Assembly: GCA_030847615.1 (NCBI GenBank)
Contig: JAUMIR010000004.1
Location: forward strand, 274,001,501-274,065,500
Direction of reading: 5' to 3'
Length of the DNA stretch: 64,000 bases
From: Gambelia wislizenii
Taxonomy: Eukaryota; Chordata; Lepidosauria; Squamata; Crotaphytidae
The position numbers and the translations under genes were made by a program. Of this stretch, positions 33,106 to 44,290 are shown piece after piece; positions within the stretch are counted from its first letter, which is position 1, and every line of letters starts with the position of its first letter. The notes beneath the pieces are model-generated. The model was not told the DNA's origin. It did not search any database and worked only from the letters and a program-made list of their open reading frames with translations.

Positions 33106-33190
33106 AAAAACTATTACAATTACTCTATGTTAATTCTAAAATAAATAAAAATAATTACAATTGTTCTATATTAATTCTAAAATAATTATT
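33106..33190 (+). repeat. Two-copy ~46 bp tandem duplication
   Basis: 'attacaattactctatgtta' recurs about 46 bp later as 'attacaattgttctatatta', each followed by 'attctaaaataa'. Confidence 0.75.
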
Positions 33191-33458
33191 TTATTCTTGT
33201 CAGAATAACTGTTATGAGCCATCAGAGCATACTTGGTTACTTTGGGGGATCACTACTCTAAGAAGCTGCCAGTGTCTTGACAGCAGCTGGATCTTTATGT
33301 TTCATAGTTACTTAGGGTTGCCAGAGTGAAAATTGGGGAGCTGGCTTCTGCAAATTTACCAGGTTAACACTCCTGTGACTTCAGTTAATTCATTAGGTCT
33401 ACACAAATTGGAAATTGCAATTAAATGAAAACTAATCCCTCTGCCACCTACTTTATTG

Positions 33459-33854
33459 CATTGGCTCTTAATTTTTTCTTTACCAGGGATTCCCTTTAAA
33501 TATCTTTTCTTTATCAAGGACCCCCAAGACTTAACTCAAGATTTAAAACAATAATAATAATAATAATAATAATAATACCTGATAATACAACCCCACCATT
33601 CATTAAACCTTCCTTAAGAGGCACTAGAGGGAGAAGGATGACTTTTCTCCTGCGTCTTCTTCCAAGTTTGTGGCTGGAGTGGATTGAATGTGCAATGCAC
33701 AGGCTAAGCCAGCCAGCCGTTGCCTTGGCTCCTATCACATGGCTGCTCCAGTGTGGGGAGGAGGTGGGCCAAGCAGCCTTCAAGCCTTTGTGACCCCCTG
33801 TGAGGACACTGCACCCCCCCTGGGGGTCCACGGACCACAGGTTAAGAAACACTG
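33459..33854. mobile_element. hAT-like non-autonomous DNA transposon
   Basis: The right end, read inwards, is 'CAGTGTTTCTTAACCTGTGG'. The left end is the diverged 'CATTGGCTCTTAATTTTT'. The flanks CTTTATTG (33,451-33,458) and CTTTATTT (33,855-33,862) match at 7 of 8 positions, fitting the 8-bp duplication of hAT elements. The interior includes an (AAT)n run at 33,548-33,576. It is non-coding. Confidence 0.75.
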
Positions 33855-33994
33855 CTTTATTTCATTTCATTCCATTCTACCCCACCTCACCTCTTCCTTT
33901 ACTAAAGCTACCTGGCTCATTCCTTTGCAACTTTAATTTTCTCCCAAAGGAAAAAAAAACCAGCCCAAGGAGCCTTTCATACCATTCAGTTATT

Positions 33995-34195
33995 TTGTGC
34001 TATAATCTCACTTTTACTACCATGGCTGTAGGATCCCTCTGGAATCCTGGGATTTTCACTTTAAGGAGGGATATTTAGAATTCTTAGCCAGGTTACTCTA
34101 GTGCCTCAACAAACTACAAATCCCAGGCTTCCATAGGATACAGCCATGGCACTAGAATCATAGCACTACAGTTGTATATGGTGAAAGAGCCCCCA
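33995..34195. mobile_element. Short inverted-repeat element, family Q copy 2
   Basis: 'ggatccctctggaatcctgg' at the left is matched by 'caaactacaaatcccagg' and 'ccataggatacagccatgg' at the right. It contains ACTACAAATCCCAG, one base from the vertebrate ZNF143 core. It is non-coding. Confidence 0.65.
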
Positions 34196-34837
34196 AACTT
34201 TGTAATTGTTACTGTTGTTGTCAAAAGAAATCTGGAACATAAAAAAGAAAACGGAAAACAGTCTGAATGCAGCATTGTTTGCAAAACTATTAACTTCTAA
34301 TGGACAATTTAGATATACTGCAAATGTTATGAAGGGTTTTATTCATTTTTCACACTTTTCCTCTGGTCAGTAAAACCAGGTTGATGCATTTAATAGCTTA
34401 TGTTCATTTTATTGGTATGGGTGTCTCTCAGAAGCTAAACAAATAAAAAGTGACTTAGCTCTTATTTACCTTGCAGCAGGTGAACAAATAATATGATGAA
34501 ATAAATTATTCTTCCTTCTAGCTAAGCATGCCATCATTGCTTCTTACTGAAGTAATGGAGCAGTGAACAAAACACTAGGTTCTCACTATTTATTTGCATA
34601 CAGAAGGAAGAAATTATAAATGTGTCAGTATAGTGGTGATGCCTGACACAAACAGATAGTTTGTGTCAAGTTCTTTAGTAAAAGGTTTCTTATCACTGTA
34701 ATTCATAAATAATACCTAAACTTTCTTAGAAAAGGATATCCTAAAAGAAGTGCCAGGCAAGGTTTTAATATATCACCTCTTCTTACCTTTCTCAATGGAT
34801 TTTATGGGTTCACCGCATGACTTCATCCACCACTCAT
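34196..34837. other. No recognised repeat; AT-rich
   Basis: Apparently single-copy AT-rich DNA with no coding signal. Confidence 0.4.
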
Positions 34838-35040
34838 TTGTTGTTTTTGTGTGCCTTCAAGTTGTTTCCGATTTATAGCAACCTTATGGTGAACCTATCA
34901 CGGGGTTTTCTTGGCAAGATTTGTTCAGAGAGTGTTTGTCTTTGCCTTCCTTTGAAGCTGAGAGCGTGTGACTTCCCCAAGGTTACCCAGTTGGTTTACA
35001 TGGCTGAGCAGGGGTTTGAACCCTGGTCTCCAGATTTATA
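34838..35040 (-). mobile_element. tRNA-derived SINE with RTE-type tail
   Basis: The inverse of '...gaaacaacttgaaggcaca' with an ACAACAA-type tail at 34,838. The core and box B-like 'gggttcaaacccc' are present. The extreme 5' head is lost. Confidence 0.85.
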
Positions 35041-35428
35041 GAACTTCATCACAATAGTCTTTTAAAACAGAATTAAAGCTGGGTAATAATGCCTTTGGTG
35101 ATACTTAATGATGTCACTCCAAATTGTTGCTGCTGTGCCTCCATAGTGTGGCTAGAGTGTCCCTTGCCACTGATAGGGAACACTCATCCATAAGCTCCCA
35201 ATCATGCTGCTGTGCCGTGCATCTTCAGGTGCAATAAACATCTCCAGTTGCAGTCCCAAATTTTGGCAGTCATGTGGTCTCAGTCTCCTCCTTTCTCCTG
35301 TTCCCCTCCTCCTGCTACCTCCAAACAGGCTAGTTTTCTTCCCTCCAATGTTTTCCCCCCCTTCCTTTTCTTTTTCCTTTGTTTCACTAAATTGCATTGC
35401 CAGAATTCCCAAATTGTATTACAACTAA
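35041..35428. other. No recognised feature
   Basis: A pyrimidine-rich stretch makes overlapping ORFs on both strands, none with a domain. It ends in a (TAAA)n run at 35,430-35,453. Confidence 0.4.
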
Positions 35429-35429
35429 A

Positions 35430-35453
35430 ATAAATAAATAAATAAATAAATAA
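35430..35453. repeat. (TAAA)n microsatellite
   Basis: Six AAAT units. It may be the tail of an old retroposon. Confidence 0.8.
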
Positions 35454-35454
35454 A

Positions 35455-35940
35455 CACAAAAGGCACGCTGGGTAGAACCATAGGGCAGGAAGGCAAGCAA
35501 TTCGATTTAATTCGCTTTCCCTATATGAGTGGAAGTTGAAAGCTGATTGGTCAGACACGTGCAGGAGGCAGAACTTGCTAGCAAGGCAAGTGCCCAGAGC
35601 AACCATATTGTTTTTTTGCCACAGCACCTGAGCAATAAAGTGATTAAATGGCCTTTTTAGTTTCCTTTTTTGTTAAAGTGAAAGATTGCTCTTTCGCATC
35701 TTGGATATGTTTTTTAAAAAATACTGTTCAGTGGCAGCAAATTGAGGTAGGTAAAAATGCAAGTAATTCACTTGCAGCAGCCATCTTGATTTGCAGGCAT
35801 GCCCATTTGCACAGCAAACATGGATAGCTTCACATGCCTGTGATCTGCCAAAAAAACCCCTGTTAAGACAAGTAGCAGCTGCTGCAAATTGCTATTAATG
35901 TGAAGCAATCCACATTTTTTTGCCTTGTATAGACAAACGC
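35455..35940 (+). mobile_element. Non-autonomous DNA transposon, family X copy 5, 5'-truncated
   Basis: It carries family X blocks 'gaaagctgattggtcagac', 'gcagcagccatcttgatttg', 'aacatggatagcttcac' and 'caatccacatt', then the right end 'TTGTATAGACAAAC'. The left third is missing. It joins directly to the 5S-derived SINE. Confidence 0.7.
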
Positions 35941-36145
35941 TGCCTGATCTCGGAAGCTAAGCAGGGTCAGCCCTGGTTAGTTTTTGGGTGGTAGACTGCC
36001 AAGGAATACCAGGTACTGTAGGCTATATTTCAGAGGAAGGAATGTCAAAACCGCCTTTCAGTATTCCTTGCCTAAGAAAACGCTATGAAATTCATGGGGT
36101 CACCATAAGTCAACAGGTGACTTGAAGGCACACACACACACACAT
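35941..36145 (+). mobile_element. 5S rRNA-derived SINE with RTE-type tail
   Basis: 35,941-36,025 follows vertebrate 5S rRNA closely from about its position 35 to its 3' end: 'ctgatctcggaagctaagca', 'ggtcagccctggttagt', 'agactgcc', 'gaataccaggtactgtaggc'. The first ~35 bases of 5S are missing. A non-5S body follows, ending 'ggtcaccataagtcaac' and 'gacttgaaggcacac', the same RTE-type tail as the tRNA SINEs here. The 5S internal promoter is partly kept (box A region mutated). It is a SINE, not a 5S gene, because of the fused body and missing 5' end. Confidence 0.88.
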
Positions 36146-36774
36146 AAAATGACAAGATTACTGTACTCTGCCATCAGCAAATGAGTAGAGCAGATAACCC
36201 TGAAGTATTATTAATAGCAGTTTTGAAGCAGATTCTTTAAGTTACATCTTCACACACATTCGAAGTGATGATACTAGAATAACTGTATCATATTGCTAAT
36301 CCTGAACAGAAAGAAAATAAATTCCCTTTTCTAAGAATTTCTGTAACACTTCACTTTCTCTTGACATTTCTTAAGCAGACAGAGCTCAATATGACAGTAT
36401 TAAAGCATAATTGTACAAGATGACAGGAGTCTTACAGAAGTCAGCTGTGTTTTACTAAGAGGCTTTAGAAAGACATTTTACAGGTGGTTCTAATTCTTGG
36501 AAAGCTAAGTCACATTATGGCGCTATACCTTATGTATGGAGAACTCTGGACAAACTCCAAACACTGGTAGATTCAGACCCAAAATAGTGCTGTATAATAC
36601 TACAGCTGCACCTTCAGTTCTGTCTGTTGGTCTATCTGCCTATCCATCCCATTTGTATTCTGACTTTCCTCTAAGAAACTTCCACATGTTAGCCTCAAAA
36701 CAGCCCTGTAATAAGATTTGAATAAAATATGTTGAGTGGCCCAGGGCCATCCAGTTGGCTTTATGCTAAGTGAA
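36146..36774. other. No recognised feature
   Basis: AT-rich, apparently unique. Confidence 0.4.
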
Positions 36775-36965
36775 AATTATATCTCCACTACAGTTACAGT
36801 AGTTTGTCATGGTTCCACCCTATGGAATTCCGAGATTTGTAATTTGGTGAGGTACTTAGAAGCACTGGAGCTCTCTAGCAAAGAATTACAAGTTTCTCAT
36901 CAAATTACAAATTCCAGAATTCCACGGGATGGTGCCATGATAATTAAAGTGGTATCAGATAGGTA
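36775..36965. mobile_element. Short inverted-repeat element, family Q copy 3
   Basis: 'catggttccaccctatggaa' at the left is matched by 'ttccacgggatggtgccatg' at the right. 'ttgtaatttggtgaggtac' opposes 'catcaaattacaaatt'. It ends 'ttaaagtggtatcag'. This is the most symmetric copy of the family. Confidence 0.75.
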
Positions 36966-38364
36966 CAACTAGTGGAAATACAATCCATGGCCAAAATCTA
37001 TTTCCTAGCACCAATTAGAGTAGAACCATTGAGTAAATGAAATTTATATTAGTGTTGCTTAACCATTCAGCAAACTATACAATAAATTTATCTTGGTTGG
37101 GGCTAGAATTTGGATTTAGGCCCGTGCCCCCAAGTGCAGCATTAGCACTCTATTTGCAATATCATCTACTATAGTTCATAATAATGCAGGTCAGGAAATA
37201 ACATGCAGATTAGTACGGTATGAATGAAAACATACATTTGAGGGGCTTGTCACTTATAGCATCTGATGCCAGGCAATAAAAGCAACATAGATACTTTTCC
37301 TTCCAATACATAAGAAGCATCATTTAAAAAAAAAAAATCCTGCAGGAGACAACACACATCCTTACAAGTTTCTTTTCTGCTGCACATTCTTTACCACCTA
37401 TCTAATAATAAAATTCCTGACTTATGGTTCATTTTAGCAGCCTTCGACTTCTTCTATACAACCTATGTGAAAAATTAGAGATTTACTTGAACTGTGGTGC
37501 TGTTAGTACCTAGTACATTTGCTATGAATTTGACAAACAGAATGGCATCAAACACTGTTGGAAGAAAAATAACATCTTCCACAATGACAGTAACTATGTT
37601 AAGTGGAAAGAAATGCGGCATATATTTTCAGTGTCTTATTATATTGAAGCATTTGGATGCTCATAACAGTTTTCAAAATCACACCGCCCACACCACAGGA
37701 TCTTGCTCCTCTTTAATTTTCCCTAATTTGTGTAGTGAATAACCAAATACTCATAATGCAATTAGAAGATAATCAGGCTTGTAATTATGTTAATTGCTGG
37801 AGACTTACATCAATCCTCCAGCAAAGTGATAGGATTTCTGGGGAACTATTAACAAGGCGAGACAGAGGGAGAGGGAGAGATAGAAGTAAGAGGAAAATGG
37901 GGGAATGCGCAAATTGATGAATGGCTTATGCTTGTGTCACTGAACAACAATGATAATACAATAGTGCAACAGTGCAAAACTGTCCCAAGGGGAGATTTTA
38001 AAAAGGAGCTTTTGCATACTAGCATGTCAACATTTCTTGTCTGCTTCCCTTTTATGTGTATCCATGTTGAATAAGTACATGTGTTGCAATATTTACAATG
38101 CACAGAAATCAGATCCTGGATAAATTGTTGTCCTGAAAATCTTGTTTTTTTCATTTTTTTTTAATACCTGCCAACACACTGCCTGGAAGCAACAACAACA
38201 AGAACAACATAATGTTGTTTCCTTTCCTGATCTCTCCAGCTATCCTTTGTTTACAGTAACTTAAGGTAGTATGTATGGAATGCCCTGACCTGGTGTTCAG
38301 TTTCCAGTTTTGTTTCAATCCCCAGTCAACCCTGAAACACACTAAGAACTACAAGCTCACAGCA
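36966..38364. other. No recognised repeat
   Basis: AT-rich, apparently single-copy. A cluster of TAATTA/CAATTA-type homeodomain-like cores lies at 37,755-37,800, which could be chance in such DNA. A 12 bp poly-A run is near 37,327. Confidence 0.35.
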
Positions 38365-39357
38365 AATCACCTCTCAATGATTGTCTTAAAGCAGTAATGG
38401 ACTGGATGAGGAAAAACAAATTGAGACTGAATCCAGACAAAATGGAGGTACTAACATTTACAGGCCTGAAACCAGGTCTGGGAATAAAACTTCCAATCCT
38501 GGAGGGAACTACACTCTCCTACAAGAATTGTGTTCACAGTCTGGGGGTGCTCCTGGACCCATCGCTCCAGATGACTAATCAGGTTAATGCGACAGTCAGG
38601 AGTGCCTGTTATCAACTTCGGCTGATATGTCAGCTGCGCCCTTTCCTGGAAACTAGGGACCTCGAAACTGTGGTACATGCACTGGTAACCTTCCATCTGG
38701 ATTTCTGTAATGCGCTATACATGGGGCTACCCTTGTGCTTGACTCGGAAACTTCAACTAGTCCAGAACATGGCAGCCAGGTTGATTTCTGGCGTTTCCAG
38801 AATATAACACCTGTGCTAAAAGCTCTCCACTGGCTGCCTATTAGTTTCCAGGCACAGTACAAGGTGTTGGTTATGACCTTTAAAGCCCTACATGGCTTGG
38901 GTCCAACTTACCTCCGGGACCGCCTCCTTCTGTACGATCCTCCCCGCGCACTTCGGTCCTCTGGGAGGAATCTGTTACAGCCTATGAAAACAAGGCTGTT
39001 GGTGACCTCCCAGAGGGCCTTCTCTGCTGCTGCTCCCAGATTATGGAATGGCCTGCCGGACGAGATCCGTCTTATTACCACCGTAGACAGCTTTAAAAAA
39101 CCTGTCAAGATGGATCTTTTCCCGCAGGCCTTTCCTGAATAATTATCCTGGCCCAAGACTCGGCTGTCCTTTCTGGGCTGTGATTGTATGTTTTAATTTT
39201 TTCTTTTAATTTATATATTTTTAATTATTGTATGTTTTTAATCCTTCATAATTTAATATTATTTTAAGGGGTGGGTGGGCTAGGGTATTGTGATTATGGA
39301 GTTTTCATATTGTAAGCCGCCCTGATTGCGTTGCAGAGGGGCGGGATAGAAATAAAA

Positions 39358-39400
<43 letters not shown>
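38365..39400 (+). mobile_element. L2 LINE 3' third
   Basis: Frames 38,397-38,807 and 38,735-39,142 together give the L2 ORF2 C-terminus: 'WMRKNKLRLNPDKMEVL', 'VHSLGVLLDPSLQMTNQVN', 'DFCNALYMGLP', 'LVQNMAARLISG', 'LHWLPISFQAQYKVLV', then 'AAPRLWNGLPDEIR'. A frame change occurs between them near 38,790. The 3' UTR ends 'gtaagccgccctgattgc', 'gaggggcgggatag' and (ATT)n. It is closely related to the longer copy at 45,058-48,297, which suggests the same subfamily. The polymerase active site is missing by 5' truncation. Confidence 0.93.
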
Positions 39401-39592
39401 GTGGCTTTAAGAATTCTGCTGTAGCTATACTTTCATTTGAACACAGTAGCATCCAAATATTTCAAATAATATGTTCAATTATAAATTAAGAGTTTGCTTA
39501 ATTATGCTATGCACTATTAGAGACAAGAGCGGAAGTATATGAATATCTTTTGCACACTGAAAATCCAGATAATTCAATACCCAACCATTCCA

Positions 39593-39675
39593 GGGCTTGT
39601 CTATATGAGACACTAAAATGTGGATTGGTGCATAGTAACACCAATTTGCAGCAGTGTCCATTTGTCTCCATGTTT

Positions 39676-39727
<52 letters not shown>

Positions 39728-40213
39728 TTTTGCAAGTGCACAGGCATACAAAGCTATCCATGTTTGATGTTCACACAGCCATGCCTGCGAATCAAGATGA
39801 CGGGCATGAGTGAATTAGTTACATTTTGTTCTCCCCAAGCTGCTGCCACCAAACAGTATTTTTTTAAAAGTAAATCCAAAGTGCAGAAGTGTGACCTTCT
39901 GCTTAAACAAGCTCTTTTTTTTTTTGTATTGCCTAAGTGCACGATCACTTCCATGATCATTCAACATGGCAGTTCTGGCCACTTCCATCCTCACTGAGAA
40001 TGTGCTGCAATCCAAATCAGTTGTCCCAACAAACAGAAATGCTCATTTCCCTAACAGTTTTTTTAAAAAATTGGGGAAAGCTGCAAAGAGTTTTCCCGTG
40101 CAGTATACGGCGTTTTTGGCCCCCCTCCTTCCAAATATAGTGAATCGCTGTGGGATCCCATTTGGACATAAGGTATTCTCCTTGAATTCTACAATTCACC
40201 ATTTAGACAACCT
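39593..40213 (-). mobile_element. Non-autonomous DNA transposon, family X copy 3, full length
   Basis: The ends are 'GGGCTTGTCTATATGAGAC' at 39,593 and 'ATTTAGACAACCT' at 40,201-40,213, imperfect inverses. Read in reverse it has the full block order of copy 4 (41,709-42,402). It is expanded by a (TTTC)n run. No ORF belongs to it; the Phe/Leu-rich frames come from the microsatellite. Confidence 0.75.
39674..39730. repeat. (TTTC)n microsatellite
   Basis: About 13 uninterrupted CTTT units inside family X copy 3, at the position where other copies have an A-rich run on the other strand. Confidence 0.95.
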
Positions 40214-40284
40214 CCAGTTAAAGAATCAAACAGCAGGGGATTTGAAACACTCTGAAAAGCCACTGCAAGCAAGCAGAACAGCCA

Positions 40285-40345
40285 ATCTCAACTAGATGGA
40301 CAGTTAGATGGTCTGACTTATTATATGAAACCTTTATATATTCTT
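40285..40345 (+). mobile_element. CR1-tailed SINE 3' fragment
   Basis: 'aactagatggacagttagat' and 'ggtctgacttattatatgaa' resemble the 3' end of the tRNA-Ala-headed SINE at 19,411-19,612. It is short and eroded. Confidence 0.45.
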
Positions 40346-41176
40346 GTGTCTACAGCTTAAGTTAAGGCATAATGTATTTGTTTTTTAGCCTACCTGCCCC
40401 CAAACAGTTCGCACCGAGATTCTATTAATTGTGCTCCAAAAGGTAACTTTTTTTAGCTCTCCACACTACAAATCTTGTGCATCATTTTTTACCTTACTTG
40501 ACAAATAAAAGCAAACATCACATTCAGGCAAGGCCATATTCTTTTCTTTTGTACTCGCAGGAGGATCAAAGGCTGGTGCCCTCAAGTACCCTTGCAAAAA
40601 ACAGAGAGAAATGTTTGTTGCTTCTTATTTCCCATCAAGTTTACTTCATTCATCAGGTGTATGAATGAAAGACCTGTATGAATGAGATGTCATGAACAAC
40701 TTAGAGACATATAAATCTTGCTCCTGCCCCAAGTGTGAAGACATCCATCCCGCCAAAATCATTGCACCTATAGCTTTTTAAAAAGAATTCTTAGCTTGGG
40801 CTATATCTATGGTACATGTCATTTTCATAATTGTCCTGAAATGGCATAGAAGAGTAAGTGTGTTGGTGGGTTTTTTTGGTAGCCCAAACAACAAGATGGC
40901 TCTTGAAGGAAGCTCCCAACATGTGTTCTTCAGAAACTTTGAAGACCTAGTCCCCATAAAAAGGCAACTGCACCTGAATATTCCATCCAATTCCACAAGA
41001 AAGCAAAGTTATTGGGATTTCCCTCTTCATTTTTAAAAAAATAAATTTAAATTGACATTCTGTCCTGTATCTGGTCATCTCAAATTTATTATATGTAGGC
41101 CACTCCAAAAGGGTTTCTACCCCTGCAAAAGTCTTCTGATTCAGACAAATGGGGTGGGGTGCGGGGTGGGGGGAGG
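40346..41176. other. No recognised feature
   Basis: Apparently unique. Overlapping ORFs on both strands have no domain. A GGGGTGGGG-rich patch lies at 41,150-41,175. Confidence 0.4.
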
Positions 41177-41270
41177 AATCATAGAATCATATTGCTGGAA
41201 GGGACCCAATGGGTCGTCCAGTCCAAACCCCTGTTCAATGCAAGATCTGCAGCTAGAGCATCCCTAGCAG
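41177..41270 (-). mobile_element. CR1-family 3' terminus
   Basis: 'gaatcatagaatcatattgc', 'ggaagggacccaatgggtc' and 'gtccagtccaaacccctg' are the inverse of a CR1-clade 3' end, of a subfamily different from that at 23,350-24,039. Confidence 0.85.
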
Positions 41271-41708
41271 GTTACAGCTGATTTTTGGTTCCCCTAATAC
41301 TCCAGGGAAGGCACAAATATTTAAATTTATGAATAGAAATCTGGATTCACGCCCAAGCTGAATTAGATAACTCCAGACTCCTCCAAGTTGAATTGGAACT
41401 AATTTTTTTTTGTATTTCCATATTTGTTTTCTGAACTGAACCTTGTGATTGGTGCCCAGTGCGTCCTTAAATGAAGCATATTTGAAATGAATATCCAGGC
41501 TTGTGGGACCTATGTTAATCTTTTCTAATACAAGTTTAAGGTCTAGAAGCTGAAACCAAAATAGTTTCAGAAGCAAAATAGTGATTCAGGGTTGCAAGCA
41601 TGTGCTTACAATTAAGGACTACAATACCTCAGAGTATGTTTTTAGGAGCAGAACTGAGCTCGTAGTCCTTTCATGAAGATATCCACTCCCAGCTTCCTGT
41701 GAAATTTT
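41271..41708. other. No recognised feature
   Basis: Spacer sequence without a recognised element. Confidence 0.4.
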
Positions 41709-42402
41709 CCTACGGTAATTTCAGAATTTAGGGCAAAACGGTGAAAATACTCTTCATAGAATTTGAGGAGAGTACCTTTTGTCCAAACAGAATCCCATGG
41801 TGGTTCACCATATTCGGAAGAAGGAGGGCCAAAATTGCATATACTATGTGGGAAAAACCTTCACAGCTTTTCCTACATTTTTTAAAAAGTGAGGGAAATG
41901 CGTATTCCTGCTCGTTGGGACAACCGATTCAGATCACAGCACATTCCCGGATAAGAGTGGAAGTGGAAAGCTGATTGGTTGGACGTGTGTGGGGGTGGAG
42001 CTTGCCGGCAATGAAGTGGCTAGACCTGCTATGTTGGATTTTCACAGTAGCGATCATATGCTTTTGCAGTGCTGAGGCACTGAAACAGTTTTTAAAACTT
42101 ATTTAAGCGGAAGATTACACCTCCACACCTTAGATTTACTGTTAAAAAATACTGTTGGATGGCAGCAACTTTTGGAGAATAAAAATGTGAGTAATTCACT
42201 CATGCCTGTCATCTTGATTTGCAGGCATACCTCCGTGTGGACATCAAACATAGATAGCTTGCATAACAGCAGTCTTGCAAAAAAAAAAAAAAAAAAAAAC
42301 CAAAAACACCCGTGAAGACAAATGAATGCTGCTGCAAATTACTGCACACCAATCCACATTACTGCACACCAGTCCACATTATATTGCCTAATCTAGACAA
42401 AC
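41709..42402 (+). mobile_element. Non-autonomous DNA transposon, family X copy 4, full length
   Basis: About 690 bp, with the family blocks in order: 'accttttgtccaaacagaat', 'atattcggaagaagg', 'gtgagggaaatgcgtatt', 'agctgattggttggacgtg', 'ctatgttggattttcac', 'catcttgatttgcaggcat' and 'aatccacatt'. The right end is 'TAATCTAGACAAAC'. It contains a 20 bp poly-A run (42,279-42,299) and a 22 bp duplication of 'actgcacaccaatccacatt' near the right end. Confidence 0.75.
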
Positions 42403-42625
42403 TCTTAGAAAAGAAAGACCCTTTTCTGGTGTTGATATTGCTATTAACTGGGAGTCAGAATCCTTTTTTTTTTCTTCTGCAAATGACCTTGAGATCCCGA
42501 TTACTTTTTCAATATCCCTGGTACTGCTTCTGCTTTTTCTTTTTTTATAGAACTGTCCTTGAACTTTCTGTCCTGTAGCAGTTTTTTCCCCAAGCCCACA
42601 GATCCAGTCGATAGTCTGAGACTAT

Positions 42626-43199
42626 GGGCTCGTCTACACCAGGGGCAAAATTCCACATGGAATCCAGGCTATTCTGGCACAGAGCCACCCCAGATTCACC
42701 ATGTGGGTGCCACACCTACTGGCAGGAAAGTGACACAAAGGCATCTTGCAGTCCAGATGGTAAGATAGTGCAATGGCACCAGTATCCTCCCTCTCCTTGA
42801 GACCACCACTGTTACCATCTCACCAGCCAAGCAGCTCCCAGTGAGAGTCTAGCCGTTGCCGTCACTTCTGCTGAGGTGATGGTGCCAGCCAAGCTCCCGC
42901 AGGGAGCTTCTTGACTGGCAAGGCATCAGTAGTTGAGGTGGCTCCAAAGAGGATCCATCCTCTTTCCTGCACTGCTCATCACAGGGTAATGGAGATGGTG
43001 CCGTGTTTGCATGTGGACAACTGGATGGGGCTGAATCAATCTCAATCCAGCTGTCCAAACAGCAAAAGAACTAGAGGCTGCAGTTTCTCATAAACTGGAT
43101 TAATGGCTTAATAAAGCAGATTTGCTGTGTGTGTCATCTGGACTCATCACACCAGGTCCGGGATAAATTTGGTTTATTTACTTAGTGTAGACAAGTTCT
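42626..43199. mobile_element. TIR DNA transposon, family T copy 1
   Basis: 'GGGCTCGTCTACACCA' at the left and 'TAGTGTAGACAAGTTC' at the right are imperfect inverses. It is about 574 bp, GC-richer than the flanks, and non-coding (the 69-codon frames are chance). The flanks do not give a clean duplication. The terminus resembles those of family X and of 56,113-57,059. Confidence 0.6.
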
Positions 43200-43844
43200 C
43201 CGACTCACATCCTCTTTTGCTGAGAAATAGGTCTGGTCCTACCAATAGCCAGAGTGAGGCAGCCATTACAGGCATCAAATGCTGGGAGGGGGCCACTCTT
43301 TGATCAGACCAGTGCCAATCTCACTGTCATACATCCTTTTGGAAACCAGTGTTTTGGCTGAAGGCATTATTTTCCAGTTTTGCTTTTGCTTTTTTTTTTT
43401 TGTCTGCTCTGAACTGCCACAAAGCTTTCTCAGTTAATACAAACATTTGCTTCTATTTGGTTGGCCACCTAATTTGAACCTCACTGATCCAACTAGACTC
43501 CATATCAACAGGGAGTAGGTTTGCCTGTTAACACAGGCTTCTGTTCAGTGAACTTCCAATACACACAAACTCTGGGGCGCCTAGAAGAAGATCTAGATCT
43601 CTTAGTATAAATCTGTAGCAAAGCTATGTAAAAACAGTAATAAATCACCAGCCCTTAATTTTCTCTATGCAGGTGATTATTCTGATAAAGATGATCTTAC
43701 AAGGGTTCCATTTATAACCAGCTGGTTGCATATGGCCTTCCTAACAATTGCTTTTCTTTCCCCCTAAAATCTTTGAAATAGTCTCTTCTGAATTAGTTGT
43801 GGCAACAGATGCAAAATAAAGAGAAAGCTGGGAGCAATGAAAAC

Positions 43845-43845
<1 letters not shown>
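43200..43845. other. No recognised feature
   Basis: Apparently unique sequence. Confidence 0.4.
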
Positions 43846-43879
<34 letters not shown>

Positions 43880-43880
43880 T
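43846..43880. repeat. (AAT)n microsatellite
   Basis: About eleven ATA/AAT units, followed by 'tttattgtaaat', possibly an old inverted LINE tail. Confidence 0.85.
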
Positions 43881-44134
43881 TATTGTAAATAAGGCCCACT
43901 GCCAAGCTCCAGAACTGTAATCTGATTATTTCAATGTTTTTGACAATATTTCCCGTTAAGTATCTATTTGTCTGTAGTTTTAGACTTCATTCGTTGCCTC
44001 CTGGTGCTGGTTAAATAATTTTTACTCCTAATGCTGGTTAAATAATGCACACCTGATAAATTTCATCATAAGGATGGTAGGACATAATCAGCTTGCTGTG
44101 AGTGCTCACTGGAAATTCTTCACTGTACTTTGCA

Positions 44135-44290
44135 ATTCTTTTACATCAGGGTGGGAATTCTACATCCCTCCAAGTCCTGCTGTACTACAATTTCCAACAT
44201 CTGTTACCACTGCTATGCTGATTAGGGCTGCTGGGAGTTGTACGCCAACAACATCTGGAATGCCTCAGTCTCACAGTTCCCACCCAATTC
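44135..44290. mobile_element. Short inverted-repeat element, family S copy 2
   Basis: 'ctgctgtactacaatttcca' at the left opposes 'gggagttgtacgccaacaac' at the right, with 'acatctggaatgcc' at the edge as in the other copies. A ZNF143-like ACTACAATTTCCA core is present. Confidence 0.6.

Noticed and set aside
35941..36025. Possible 5S rRNA gene
   Set aside because: The first ~35 bases of 5S are missing and a SINE body with an RTE-type tail is fused to it.
39550..39997. ORFs with Phe/Leu/Ser or Lys/Glu runs
   Set aside because: They are translations of the (TTTC)n microsatellite in a DNA transposon.
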